From a bacterium (lineage in GTDB: Bacteria; Planctomycetota; Phycisphaerae; UBA1845), in NCBI GenBank assembly GCA_024231775.1, contig JAAEQG010000493.1:1-36732 (forward strand): a stretch of DNA of 36,732 nucleotides. The letters run 5' to 3'. Numbering within the stretch: position 1 is the first letter of the stretch; every line of letters starts with the position of its first letter. The position numbers were made by a program, and so were the translations under genes. The notes beneath the pieces were generated by a model. That model did not search any database, was not told the DNA's origin, and saw only the letters and a list, made by a program, of their open reading frames with translations. Below are positions 26,896-35,357 of this stretch, piece by piece.

Positions 26896-29800
26896 TCACC
26901 CATCCACGGGGGCGTCACCGGAAACTCGCCCCAGCCGCGTGCGCCAGGCGGACACTTGGGCGGGTTTGCCCCAGACTTCATAGAGCTGGATGATGCGTTC
27001 AACGGCACGGCGGGCCTGTGTGGGAGGAACGTCGGGGTCTTGGGTCATCAGTTCAAAGCCACCGATCAGCAAGGGTTCGGCGTCGGCGTATCTGCCCTCC
27101 CCGGCGATGGCTTCGCCGAGTCGGCTGCGCGCGTCGCCGATCAGCCAATGTTTTTGAGGCAGTTCCTTCTGTCGGGTGGCGAGGCAGGCGCGGAGTTGGG
27201 CAGCCGCCTCGCCAAAGCGTTCCTGCTCGAGGAGAACCTCGCTCCGGCGAACGAACGACGCGCCGGGGATCGAACCGAAGGCCAGCGACTCGCCCAGGCG
27301 TGCGCCCAAGCCTCGCCAGGAAACGCCGGCTGCCCCGGCTAGATTCCCACTCTCCAGCAGGTAGTCGATGAGCTTGTCTTGCAGGGCTTCCTGATCATAG
27401 GGTCCACCGATTCGAGCACGGGCAACGGCCCGGCTTTGGGTCTGGACGGCCTGATCCAGATCCCCGGTCATCTGGTGGGCGCGGGCCAGCGTGGCGAGGA
27501 TGTCCGCATCGCGTCCACCGTCCAGCTCCACCGCTCGCTCAGCCACGTCCAGCGCCGTCGCGGCATCCCGCAGGTCGGCTGGCTCGCAGTACAACAGTTC
27601 CCATGCGTAGGCGTGCAAGGTCAGGGCATCGGCGTCGGGTTGTTGGGCGGCGCGGCGCAAGTGAGCCTGGCGCTGCTCCACCAGTGGGCGCATCTCAGCC
27701 TGCTTCCCTTGAGTCTGGAGCACGCGGGCGAGATCGTTCATCAGAATCAGGGTGCGGGGATGATCTTCACCAAATACACGACCGGCCAAGGCGTAGGTCC
27801 GGCGGTGGAGAGTCTCGGCTTCTGCAAAGTCCTGAGTGTCTTCCAGCAGCAGGCCCAGGTTGTTCATGGCGGAGGCGGTGTCCGGGTGCTCGGTCCCCAG
27901 AACCTGGCGGCTGAGTTCGAGGGCCCGGCGTAGGAGGGGTTCCGCTTCGGTGATCTTGCCCAGCGCTCGGCAAACTGCTCCCAGGTTACCCATCGATGCG
28001 ATTGTGGAGGAGTGCTCCTCGCCAAGCACGCTGCGTCGGCGCTCGAGGGTCTGTCGGTGAATGCTCTCCGCCTCCTCCAGGCGGCCTGCGCCGGCGAGGG
28101 CCAGGGCAAGCTCGCTCATGGTGGAAAGCGTATCGACGTTTCTTTCACCCAGAACCGCGCCCTGCACCTCGACGGCGTGGCGCAGCAGGGACTCCGCTTC
28201 GTGGAACTTGCCCCGAACCCTGAGCAAACGGGCCAGGGCAAGGTCGGCGCGCAGCTTGTCTGGATGTTGGTCGCCGAGGGCCGCTCCGCTCACTTCCACC
28301 GCCTTGCGCAGATGCACTTCCGCCGCGGGGTAGAGCCCCAGGGCCTGGTAGGTCTCGCCGAGCGTAACCCGAAGATCCGCTTCCACGTCCGGCTGTTCGC
28401 TGAGCGCCCCTTCCTCGATTCGTTGGGCCGCCTCATCCAGCACGTAGCGAACCGTAATCTCGCGGCCGAGCGCCTTGCTCGGATCGACCGAGTTCAGCAT
28501 GTGCCGCAAGAACCCGCTGACTGTCGCGGATTTGTTTGCCTGCCGGCGGGCGTGGATAGCGTTAGCCACCGCCAACTCGCGCTGCTCTTGGGCGCCGGCC
28601 CGAGCCTGCTCGGCTGCATCTCGTTCGATGCGTAGCTCCGCACGGGCTCGATTGGCCTGGACGAACCCCAGCCCCGCCAGGGTCAGCCCGAGCACCAGCG
28701 ACGCGGAGACTATGGACCCCGCCACCACTCCGGCCCGATGTCGGCGTACGAACTTGCCCACCTTGTACGCCGCCCCCGGCGGACCCGCCTCCACCGGTTC
28801 ATGTCGAAGATGCCGCTCGACGTCGGCAGCCAGGTCGTTGGCGGTCTGATACCGCCGGGTCCGATCCTTCTCCATCGCCTTCATGACGATCCAGTCCAGG
28901 TCGCCACGTATCAGGCGGGAGAGGTTGGCTGGTTCGGTCTTGCGCAGGGCGGCGATCGAGGTGGCGTCGGCGCTTTCGCCGAGCGTGTGCAGGCGGGCGG
29001 ACGGCGACGGCGGATCCACCTCCCGGATGATCCGGTGGATATCTTCGTATGACGCTTGGCGCAGAGTCTTGCGCTCGTGCGGCGTCGTGCCGGTGAGCAA
29101 CTCGTAGAGAATCACGCCCAGAGAATAGATATCCGTGCGCGTGTCCACGTCCAGTCCGCAGATGTCCGCCTGGTCCGGACTCATGTATTCCGGCGTGCCC
29201 AGGAACTGGCGAAACCCGGTGAAGAGGGTCTTATCGGTTAGCCGCTGGCTGGTCGCTTTGGCGATACCGAAGTCGATCACTTTGGGTACCGGACGAGTGT
29301 CGTGCAGGGTGACCAGCACGTTATTCGGCTTGAGATCACGATGAATGATCCCCTTTTGATGGGCGTGTTGCACTGCGTGGCAGATGGGGACGAACAGTTC
29401 CAATCGTTCTTGGGTAGTCAGCTTATGCTGGTCGCAGTAGGTCGAGACCGTAACACCTTTCACCAACTCCATCACGAAATAGGGGCGCCCGGTTTCGGTG
29501 GCTCCGGCGTCGAGGGCTCTCGCGATATTGGGATGGTTCATGACCGCCAGGGCTTGGCGCTCGGCCTCGAAGCGGGCGATCACCTCCTTGGTATCCATCC
29601 CCAGCTTGATGATCTTGAGGGCCACCCGTCGGCGGATGGGCTCTTCCTGCTCAGCCATGTAGACAATGCCGAACCCCCCTTCGCCGATTCGCTCCAGGAT
29701 GCGGTAAGGCCCGATGCGTTTGGTGGTGACGATAAACGGTGTCGGAGAGTCCAGGGTCGAATCCGGATCGATCGGCGGGTGTTCGAGAAAATCCCCGTCG

Positions 29801-29964
29801 CGCTCGTGGCTGCTCAATAACCCCTCAACATGCTCACGAAACTGGACGTCGTCACCGCAGGCCTGGTCCAGGTACGCGGCACGGTCCGCGGCCACACCCT
29901 TCTCCAGGGCAGCGTGAAAAACCTGCTCCAGCCTCTCATGATTGGAGGAACCCAAAACGTACAC
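26896..29964 (-). CDS. Transmembrane Ser/Thr protein kinase with C-terminal TPRs
   Basis: A 1022-aa protein with a GTG start at 29964; no strong ribosome site, so the exact start is uncertain. Residues 1-65 form the typical leader (HERLEQVFHAALEKG). The Hanks-type kinase domain spans about 85-360: GEGGFG loop, VALKI with Lys117, HRDLKPNNV (Asp210), DFG at 231-233 and GTPEYMSPDQA. The usual SPEQ/APE acid is Asp here. A single span (AGVVAGSIVSASLVLGLTLAGLGF, ~411-436) follows, then a coiled segment and kinesin-light-chain-like TPRs (~535-760: LGEEHSSTIASMGNLGAV, LGTEHPDTASAMNNLGLL). The kinase should be cytoplasmic with the TPRs across the membrane. The ECF sigma gene lies just upstream on the same strand, the usual pairing. 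Confidence 0.93.
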   Translation of the reverse strand: MYVLGSSNHERLEQVFHAALEKGVAADRAAYLDQACGDDVQFREHVEGLLSSHERDGDFLEHPPIDPDSTLDSPTPFIVTTKRIGPYRILERIGEGGFGIVYMAEQEEPIRRRVALKIIKLGMDTKEVIARFEAERQALAVMNHPNIARALDAGATETGRPYFVMELVKGVTVSTYCDQHKLTTQERLELFVPICHAVQHAHQKGIIHRDLKPNNVLVTLHDTRPVPKVIDFGIAKATSQRLTDKTLFTGFRQFLGTPEYMSPDQADICGLDVDTRTDIYSLGVILYELLTGTTPHERKTLRQASYEDIHRIIREVDPPSPSARLHTLGESADATSIAALRKTEPANLSRLIRGDLDWIVMKAMEKDRTRRYQTANDLAADVERHLRHEPVEAGPPGAAYKVGKFVRRHRAGVVAGSIVSASLVLGLTLAGLGFVQANRARAELRIERDAAEQARAGAQEQRELAVANAIHARRQANKSATVSGFLRHMLNSVDPSKALGREITVRYVLDEAAQRIEEGALSEQPDVEADLRVTLGETYQALGLYPAAEVHLRKAVEVSGAALGDQHPDKLRADLALARLLRVRGKFHEAESLLRHAVEVQGAVLGERNVDTLSTMSELALALAGAGRLEEAESIHRQTLERRRSVLGEEHSSTIASMGNLGAVCRALGKITEAEPLLRRALELSRQVLGTEHPDTASAMNNLGLLLEDTQDFAEAETLHRRTYALAGRVFGEDHPRTLILMNDLARVLQTQGKQAEMRPLVEQRQAHLRRAAQQPDADALTLHAYAWELLYCEPADLRDAATALDVAERAVELDGGRDADILATLARAHQMTGDLDQAVQTQSRAVARARIGGPYDQEALQDKLIDYLLESGNLAGAAGVSWRGLGARLGESLAFGSIPGASFVRRSEVLLEQERFGEAAAQLRACLATRQKELPQKHWLIGDARSRLGEAIAGEGRYADAEPLLIGGFELMTQDPDVPPTQARRAVERIIQLYEVWGKPAQVSAWRTRLGRVSGDAPVDG

Positions 29965-30121
29965 CCCACGAGGTCTAGTGCGGCTGCGCCCCAGCCTGGC
30001 GCCACACGTTCCGCATCAATGGTGGGCCGCCGATCCCGCGGCCACATGCGGTCAGCTACGAACCGTCATTATGAGCATATGCGCCAAACGTCCACCCGGC
30101 GCCTCGACGGATCTCCCGAAT

Positions 30122-30688
30122 TCACGCCGGATCATCCCCCTTGCTGATCTCATGCCGTAGCCATGCTCGGGCAAAGCTCCAGTATCGATCGGCCGTGGCC
30201 CGGGAGATTCCCAGAATCGAACCAGCCTGCTCGACGGTGAGACCTGCAAAGTAGCGCAGTTTGACCAGCTCGGCCTTTATCGGAGCCTCCCCCGCCAGCA
30301 TCTCCAGAGCTTCATCGAGGGCGATCAGGTCGATCGAGTCCGGCATGACCACGGCGTCGGCTTCGTCAAGTTCATACTTCTGGCGTCCGCCGCCGTGCTT
30401 CATCCTCGCTTTTCTTCGGGCCGACTCGACCAGTATTCGGCGCATAGCCTCGGCGGCGGCGCCGAAGAAGTGGGCGCTGTTTTCCCAGGGGGCAGCCTCG
30501 CCGCCCAACAGCCTCAAGTAGGCTTCGTGAACTAGTTCGGTACCCTGCAGGGTCTGACCCGGGCGTTCGCGAGCCAGCTTCCTCGCCGCCAGCCTGCGCA
30601 GCTCGTCATAGACCGCGGCGAGGAGTTCGTCTGAGGCATGCCGCTCTCCCTTGCGAACCGCCTCGAGGATGCGCGTGACGTCGGTCAT
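30122..30688 (-). CDS. ECF-family RNA polymerase sigma factor
   Basis: A 188-aa sigma factor from ATG 30688 (MTDVTRILEAVRKGE); the track's 30784 start adds 32 residues. Region 2 is recognisable (ELVHEAYLRLLGG, HFFGAAAEAMRRILVESARRKAR). Region 4 is LVKLRYFAGLTVEQAGSILGISRATADRYWSFARAWL with the helix-turn-helix. It resembles the TIGR02999/PF07638 type of ECF sigma common in Planctomycetes and Acidobacteria next to TPR kinases. The kinase gene begins 157 bp downstream, so phosphorylation may control its activity, although no anti-sigma factor is seen. No consensus ribosome site precedes the start. Confidence 0.93.
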   Translation of the reverse strand: MTDVTRILEAVRKGERHASDELLAAVYDELRRLAARKLARERPGQTLQGTELVHEAYLRLLGGEAAPWENSAHFFGAAAEAMRRILVESARRKARMKHGGGRQKYELDEADAVVMPDSIDLIALDEALEMLAGEAPIKAELVKLRYFAGLTVEQAGSILGISRATADRYWSFARAWLRHEISKGDDPA

Positions 30689-30845
30689 GGATTCGGTGCG
30701 ACTGTGGCACGGTAAAACCCGCCGACCACATCGGTCGGCCAACGACGAGTCTGCCATACCGACAGCCTGACCACAAGTCCGCACCTAGCCGCAGGCATGC
30801 GCCGCATGCGATTCCCATTCACCAGCCGCGCCATCCCGGCGTAAC

Positions 30846-32018
30846 TCAGGGAACTTCGGCGACACGAAACCCGAGGCCGTCGTTCTGGTTCGTCGGGGTG
30901 GCGTTGTAGCGACTCGCCGCGAGCAGGTTGCCGTCGGGGCTGCCCCGCGACCCGCCACGACGCCCGCGATACGAACCGTTAAGTATGGCCTCATCCCACT
31001 CCCACACATTCCCACCCTGGTCGAACGTGCCGTAGGGACTGTCAGACAAACCGAAGTACCCTACCTCTGTGCGCCAGTATGGACCTCCGATTGCGTAATT
31101 ACCATCGAAGAAGTTTGCCGAGTTTCCGGTGTCACCGCCTGGATTCCCGTTGTCCGGGACCGCGTTGCTGCCCATGGGGTATTCCCAATAGTTCCCCGTC
31201 ACGCCATCGTTCATGTGATACGCAGCCTTGTACCACTCGTCCTCAGACGGGATCACCCAGGTGGCATCCGGTTCACGCGTGACGAGCATGAGGGCTTCGC
31301 TGCTGGTCGCCCCGTCCAGGAAATACGAGCCGTCTTCGGTGGTGGTCAGGTCCTGCGCGCCCGTGGGCTGGCCGTTGTGCAGCCAGTTGGCAAACCGGGC
31401 CGCGTCGCCCCAGCTCACGTAGTTCACCGGGCGATTGGCCCAGTCGTCTTCCGTCCCACTGGGGCGCCCGCTGAAATCGTAGGTGTAGCTGCCGTTGCTC
31501 CCGATCTGCGTGATCTGGCACCCGTACGAAGAGCTGTCCATGTCCGTGCCGTACAGTCCGTAGGGGTCACTGGCCGCGACGGCGTTGAGGAACTCAGCAT
31601 ACTGGCCCGCGGTCACCTCGTACTTACCGATGTTGTAGGTGTAGCCCACCGCCCCACAGATGCGATCAGCCCCATGACCTCCCGCACCAGCCCCGGACAG
31701 CTCCCCGTCGTTTTCCGGGTTACCGATGGTGACCGTGTCGATCACGACGGCGACGGAAGTCCCAAAGACCCGCCGAAACCTCGCGAAGTCGTAAAGGTCA
31801 ACATCCGTGTCCGAGTCGAAATCGAAGACCTCACAGCCGGCGCCCAACCCTCCGCCCGGACCAGTGAGGCATACCGGAAGGTGGGAGTAGTCGTCCAGAT
31901 CGATGACCCCATTCGTGTTCCAATCCCCGAGGGCGAAGCCCATCGCCGGAGCTCCAGCTCCGAACAGAACCAGCCCGGCCACCAAAGCTAACATCGCCGT
32001 CAGTCTTCGCGCGCGCAT
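30846..32018 (-). CDS. Secreted SUMF1/FGE-fold protein with dockerin-like repeats (copy A)
   Basis: A 390-aa protein with GGGAGGA before ATG 32018. A signal peptide (LALVAGLVLFGAGAPAMG) precedes two EF-hand/dockerin-like loops: DWNTNGVIDLDDY and DFDSDTDVDLYDF. From about residue 95 it has the SUMF1 fold: YNIGKYEVTAGQYAEFLNAV, VNYVSWGDAARFANWL, WVIPSEDEWYKAAYH, GGNVWEWDEA and a C-terminal GLGFRVAEVP. The region where formylglycine-generating enzyme carries its catalytic cysteines has none (RRGGSRGSPDGNL), so it is probably not an FGE but a structural or binding member. Copy B next to it is a tandem duplicate. Confidence 0.87.
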   Translation of the reverse strand: MRARRLTAMLALVAGLVLFGAGAPAMGFALGDWNTNGVIDLDDYSHLPVCLTGPGGGLGAGCEVFDFDSDTDVDLYDFARFRRVFGTSVAVVIDTVTIGNPENDGELSGAGAGGHGADRICGAVGYTYNIGKYEVTAGQYAEFLNAVAASDPYGLYGTDMDSSSYGCQITQIGSNGSYTYDFSGRPSGTEDDWANRPVNYVSWGDAARFANWLHNGQPTGAQDLTTTEDGSYFLDGATSSEALMLVTREPDATWVIPSEDEWYKAAYHMNDGVTGNYWEYPMGSNAVPDNGNPGGDTGNSANFFDGNYAIGGPYWRTEVGYFGLSDSPYGTFDQGGNVWEWDEAILNGSYRGRRGGSRGSPDGNLLAASRYNATPTNQNDGLGFRVAEVP

Positions 32019-32058
32019 CTTCGTGTCCTCCCTGGAAAACAGCCTCCAGTGTCACATC

Positions 32059-32116
32059 GACCCAACAGGAGAGCCGCTTTGCCCCACTCTCGGAATCTGA
32101 TGGACCCAACAGGAGA
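32059..32116. repeat. Direct repeat GACCCAACAGGAGA, 44-bp period
   Basis: The 14-mer occurs at 32059-32072 and 32103-32116 in the leader of SUMF1 copy A. The paralogous leader of copy B has only diverged versions. Function is unknown. Confidence 0.6.
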
Positions 32117-32119
32117 CAC

Positions 32120-32184
32120 ATTGTACCGTCCCCAGCAGAATCGGGCGCCGAAATAGGAACATGCAACGGAGGACCCGCCCCGAA
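32120..32184 (-). promoter_or_regulatory. Upstream block of SUMF1 copy A: -10-like TACAAT and conserved 50 bp
   Basis: TACAAT on the minus strand at 32120-32125 aligns with TATAAT upstream of copy B. The 50-bp block at 32135-32184 matches 33491-33540 at 45 of 50 positions with no gaps. A shared promoter/operator is plausible. No good -35 is evident. Confidence 0.45.
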
Positions 32185-32218
32185 ACGTCCGTTCACCAGC
32201 CGCGCTATCCCAGCGTAC

Positions 32219-33373
32219 TCAGGGGACTTCGGCGACACGGAACCCGAAGCTGTAGTACTCGTACGCCGGGTCGGAGTAGCTACGGCGGTACGCCGCGCGC
32301 AGGGTGAGGGCGACGTTGTAGTAGAACGACCCGGCCCGCAGGCCGCGATACGCACCGTAAGGTACGGCTTCATTCCACTCCCATACGTTGCCACCCTGGT
32401 CGAACGTGTCGTAAGGGCTGCCAGACGGCTTGGCGTCGTACGCGCCAACCTCGGTGCGGTAGTACGGGCTGCCTATCGCATAACCGCCGACATAATAGTT
32501 CGCCGAGCCGTTCGTCAGGTCCGTGCCCGGCGTGGCCTCCGGAGTCGGGGCCGTGTTCGATGCCGTGGGGTAGTCCCAGTAGTTGCCCGTCACGCCGTCG
32601 TTCTTGTGATACGCCGCCTTGTACCACTCGTCCTCCGACGGGATGACCCACGTGGCGTCCGGCTCGCGGTCCACGGCGAGCAGCGCGGCGTCACTTGTTG
32701 CGCCGTTGAGATGGTAGGAGCCGTCTTCCGTCGTGGTCAAGTCCTGCGGCCCCGTCGGCTGACCATTGTGCAGCCAGTTGGCAAACCGGGCCGCGTCGCC
32801 CCATGAGACATAGTTGACCGGGCGGTCCGCCCAATCCACTGCCACGCTGTACGTGTAGTTCGGCGACGAGCCGGTCCGTTCGATCTTGCACCCGTAGCTG
32901 CTGCTCCACATGGACCCGTTGTACAGCCCGTAGGTGTCATTGTCCGCCACGGCGTTGAGGAACTGGGTGTACTGCCCGGCCGTGACCTCGAACCTGCCGA
33001 TGTTGTACGCGTAGTCCACCGCGCCACAGATGCGATCCGGGCCGTCGCCGCCGTAGCTCTCGCCCGACCACTCCCCCGCGTTGCCCGGGTTGCCCACGGT
33101 GACCGTGTCGATCACGACATACGCAAGCGGCCCCGTCAGGCCCTGCTGAAAGAGCGCGAAGTCGTCGAGGTCTGTATCGCAATCCCTGTCGGCATCGCCC
33201 CACGGCCGCCCCTGACTGTCAACCACCGTGCCTGCAGGGGTGTTCTCGCAGACGTCGATCGGATCGTCCACGCCGTCGCCATCCGAATCAACGGCCCACA
33301 CCGGCGACGAGGCCCACGACAGCGCCAGCCAGGTGGTCAAAGCTAATACCGCCGTCATTTTTCGCACTGGCAT
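32219..33373 (-). CDS. Secreted SUMF1/FGE-fold protein with calcium-binding repeats (copy B)
   Basis: A 384-aa protein from ATG 33373 (MPVRKMTAVLALTTWLAL) with AAGGAGGA upstream; the track's 33475 start adds 34 residues. A signal peptide is followed by a TSP3-like calcium loop, DSDGDGVDDPIDVCEN, and a dockerin-like DADRDCDTDLDDFALF. The SUMF1 domain parallels copy A: YNIGRFEVTAGQYTQFLNAV, VNYVSWGDAARFANWLHNGQP, WVIPSEDEWYKAAYH, FDQGGNVWEWNEA and SFGFRVAEVP. The FGE catalytic cysteines are absent (RAGSFYYNVALTL). It forms a head-to-tail pair with copy A, including similar 5' and 3' flanks. The cargo or partner of the calcium-binding modules is unknown. Confidence 0.87.
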   Translation of the reverse strand: MPVRKMTAVLALTTWLALSWASSPVWAVDSDGDGVDDPIDVCENTPAGTVVDSQGRPWGDADRDCDTDLDDFALFQQGLTGPLAYVVIDTVTVGNPGNAGEWSGESYGGDGPDRICGAVDYAYNIGRFEVTAGQYTQFLNAVADNDTYGLYNGSMWSSSYGCKIERTGSSPNYTYSVAVDWADRPVNYVSWGDAARFANWLHNGQPTGPQDLTTTEDGSYHLNGATSDAALLAVDREPDATWVIPSEDEWYKAAYHKNDGVTGNYWDYPTASNTAPTPEATPGTDLTNGSANYYVGGYAIGSPYYRTEVGAYDAKPSGSPYDTFDQGGNVWEWNEAVPYGAYRGLRAGSFYYNVALTLRAAYRRSYSDPAYEYYSFGFRVAEVP

Positions 33374-33473
33374 CTTGTGTCCTCCTTGGAAAGCAGCACT
33401 CAACATCACATCGATCGGACGGGAAAGCCACCTTGCCCCTCCCGCGGAATCGTATGGACCCACGCGAAGGTGC

Positions 33474-33540
33474 ATTATACGCCCCGCGTCGCAGAATCGA
33501 GCGCCGAAATGGGAACATGCGACGGAAGACCCGCCCCGAG
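33474..33540 (-). promoter_or_regulatory. Upstream block of SUMF1 copy B: TATAAT and conserved 50 bp
   Basis: A perfect -10 TATAAT lies at 33474-33479 on the minus strand, about 100 bp before ATG 33373. The 50-bp block 33491-33540 is 90% identical to that upstream of copy A; all five differences are transitions. No consensus -35 is visible, so an activator or another sigma factor may be used. Confidence 0.5.
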
Positions 33541-33566
33541 AGCCCCAACCGAGGGGCAGAGCGGAC

Positions 33567-33799
33567 CCCTAACCCGGATCATTCATGAACGCAGAGAGCG
33601 CAGAGTATTATGCAGCAAGAGATTGCGACCGGATTGCGCTGGGGCACCCTCTGACAGGGTGGATGCGGCCGCACCTGAGCCCTTCTTCTCCATACTCCGT
33701 CTTCTCTGCGTCCTCAGCGTCTCTGCGTTCAATCCACTTCCTTTGAGTCCTTCACCGTGCTCGCCAACCTCCAGATGGCATGAATGATCCGGGCTAAGG
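33567..33799. mobile_element. 233-bp nested inverted-repeat element (MITE-like)
   Basis: Outer arms CCCGGATCATTCATG (33573-33587) and CATGAATGATCCGGG (33779-33793) are a perfect 15-bp inverted repeat, extending to 21 bp with two mismatches at the outer ends. Inside are opposed CGCAGAG-type arms: GAACGCAGAGAGCGCAGAG (33587-33605) against CTCTGCGTCCTCAGCGTCTCTGCGTTC (33704-33730). An inner hairpin CACCCT-CTGAC-AGGGTG is at 33645-33661. No ORF of note and no clear target duplication were seen. It may be a non-autonomous mobile repeat. Confidence 0.6.
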
Positions 33800-33801
33800 C
33801 A

Positions 33802-33829
33802 ATGGGGCGCCCATCACTGGGCACCCCAT
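33802..33829 (-). terminator. Hairpin downstream of hcp
   Basis: On the minus strand ATGGGGTGCCCA and TGGGCGCCCCAT pair over 12 bp with one G-U wobble and a GTGA (GNRA-type) tetraloop, 60 nt after the hcp stop. Only a weak U-rich tail (TTGCCTT) follows. It is probably a terminator or a stabilising 3' hairpin. Confidence 0.5.
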
Positions 33830-33889
33830 CTCATGCTCACCCTCCGGGATGAACCCGCCACCCCACCGCCGGGCTCTCAACACACGTTG

Positions 33890-35182
33890 CTAAACGCCGA
33901 GTGCACGGTTCAGGTCTTCCTGGGCACTCTTGCCGGTCAGACGCAGATCGAACTTCTCCTGCAAGATCTTGAAGACGTTGGGCGACACGAAGCCCGGCGG
34001 GTTCGGTCCAATGGTGATCCCCTTGACCCCGAGGGCCAACAGCGTGAGCAGCACGGCAACCGCCTTCTGCTCGAACCAGGAGATTACCAGGGTCAGCGGC
34101 AGATCGTTGACCGAACAGTCGAAGGCCTTGGCCAAAGCTACCGCCACCTGGATGGCGCCGTAGGCGTCATTGCACTGGCCCATGTCCAGCAACCGCGGCA
34201 GCCCCAGCAACGTACCGTAGTCGTGATCGCGAATCCGGTACTTCCCGCAACCGAGGGTCAGAATGAACGAGTCCTTCGGGGTCGCCTGGGCGTAGTTTGA
34301 GAAGTAGTTGCGCCCCGGTTCGGCGCCGTCACATCCACCGATGAGGAAGAACCGGCTGATCTGCCCGTCCTTGACCGCCTGCACGATGGTCCCCGCCAAG
34401 TCCAGAATCGCACTGTGGTGGAATCCGATCTGCGACTCGCGGACGATGTTGTCCTTCAGGGGCGTACAGCTCTTGGCTTTGGCGATGAGCGGAGCGAAGT
34501 CGTTGGTCTTGAAGCGGTGGCCTCCCGGAACGGCGGTGACGCGCGTGGTGAACAGCCGGTCGGCGTAGCTATCCAGGGGAAGCAGGACGCAGTTGGTGGT
34601 AGCCAGCACCGGTCCGCTGAATATGGCGAACTCCTTCTTCTGTTTCTGCCAAGCCCCGCCGAAATGGCCGACCAGGTGCGGGAACTTGCCCAGCTCGGGG
34701 TACATGTGGGCGGGCATCATCTCGCCGTGGGTGTAGACGTTGATCCCGGTGCCCTCGGTCTGCTTGAGCAGATCGTAGAGATCAACCATATCGTGTCCGG
34801 TGACCAGGATACCCGGCCCCGCTACGGTACCCTCTTGTATCGTGACCGGCGACGGCTTGCCGTAGTTCTCCACGTGGCCGGCGTCGAGCATCTCCATGGC
34901 CCGCAGGTTCATCATGCCACACTCGAGCACCAGCTCCAGGTGGGTCTCGAGATCGAAGTTGACGTTGGTCACCGTGGCGAAGAGCGCTTCCTCGACGAAG
35001 GCGTCAACCTCCTCGTCCACCTTGCCCAGTCGCCGGGCGTGATGGGCGTAGGAGCACATCCCCTTGAGGCCGTAGAGCAGCAGCTCCTGCAGGGACTGAA
35101 TGTCCTCGTCCTTGCCGCAGACTCCCGGGGTCGTCTGGCATCCGGTTCCGTGGGCAGTCTGCTCGCACTGGTTACAAAACAT
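33890..35182 (-). CDS. hcp: Hybrid-cluster protein (hydroxylamine reductase/NO-reductase type), short form
   Basis: A 430-aa Hcp from ATG 35182 (MFCNQCEQTAHGTGC), preceded by GGAGA; the track's start adds six residues. The N-terminal cluster Cys are C3, C6, C15 and C22. All hybrid-cluster ligands of the family are visible: His in VTGHDM, Glu in THGEMMP, Cys in TTNCVLLP, the persulfide Cys in GGCDGAEPGR, Cys in LGCGKYR, Cys in GQCNDAYG, and Glu/Lys in WFEQKA. At 430 aa it lacks part of the N-terminal helical region of the ~550-aa enterobacterial form and resembles the shorter class III type. It should reduce hydroxylamine or NO under anoxic, nitrosative conditions in the cytoplasm. Its ferredoxin gene lies 175 bp upstream on the same strand. 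Confidence 0.95.
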   Translation of the reverse strand: MFCNQCEQTAHGTGCQTTPGVCGKDEDIQSLQELLLYGLKGMCSYAHHARRLGKVDEEVDAFVEEALFATVTNVNFDLETHLELVLECGMMNLRAMEMLDAGHVENYGKPSPVTIQEGTVAGPGILVTGHDMVDLYDLLKQTEGTGINVYTHGEMMPAHMYPELGKFPHLVGHFGGAWQKQKKEFAIFSGPVLATTNCVLLPLDSYADRLFTTRVTAVPGGHRFKTNDFAPLIAKAKSCTPLKDNIVRESQIGFHHSAILDLAGTIVQAVKDGQISRFFLIGGCDGAEPGRNYFSNYAQATPKDSFILTLGCGKYRIRDHDYGTLLGLPRLLDMGQCNDAYGAIQVAVALAKAFDCSVNDLPLTLVISWFEQKAVAVLLTLLALGVKGITIGPNPPGFVSPNVFKILQEKFDLRLTGKSAQEDLNRALGV

Positions 35183-35357
35183 CTGTGGGTCTCCTTTCAT
35201 CTGAGCGTGCGGGGCGGCGGCTTAAGACCTCCCGTACGCCGTGGACTAAGCCGATCTTCAGGGCAAACGAGTTTGTCTTGAACATCAGCATGTGGATTCT
35301 TGTTCCGCGATAACAACCCCACCGCTGAAGGGCTGGGACACGCGTAACCGCCTTCGG

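Larger units (their letters stand above)
33374..33889. other. Intergenic region, 516 bp, with a nested inverted-repeat element
   Basis: From left: leader and upstream block of SUMF1 copy B (to about 33540), a 233-bp inverted-repeat element (33567-33799), and a hairpin (33802-33829) that may end the hcp transcript. The listed ORF 33377-33787 is not supported. Confidence 0.6.

Noticed and set aside
30846-33373. Calling the SUMF1 pair formylglycine-generating sulfatase-activating enzymes
   Set aside because: Neither has the catalytic cysteines in the C-terminal region and no sulfatase gene is nearby.
33577-33730. CRISPR-like reading of the CGCAGAG repeats
   Set aside because: The repeats are opposed rather than direct, there are no regular spacers and no cas genes.
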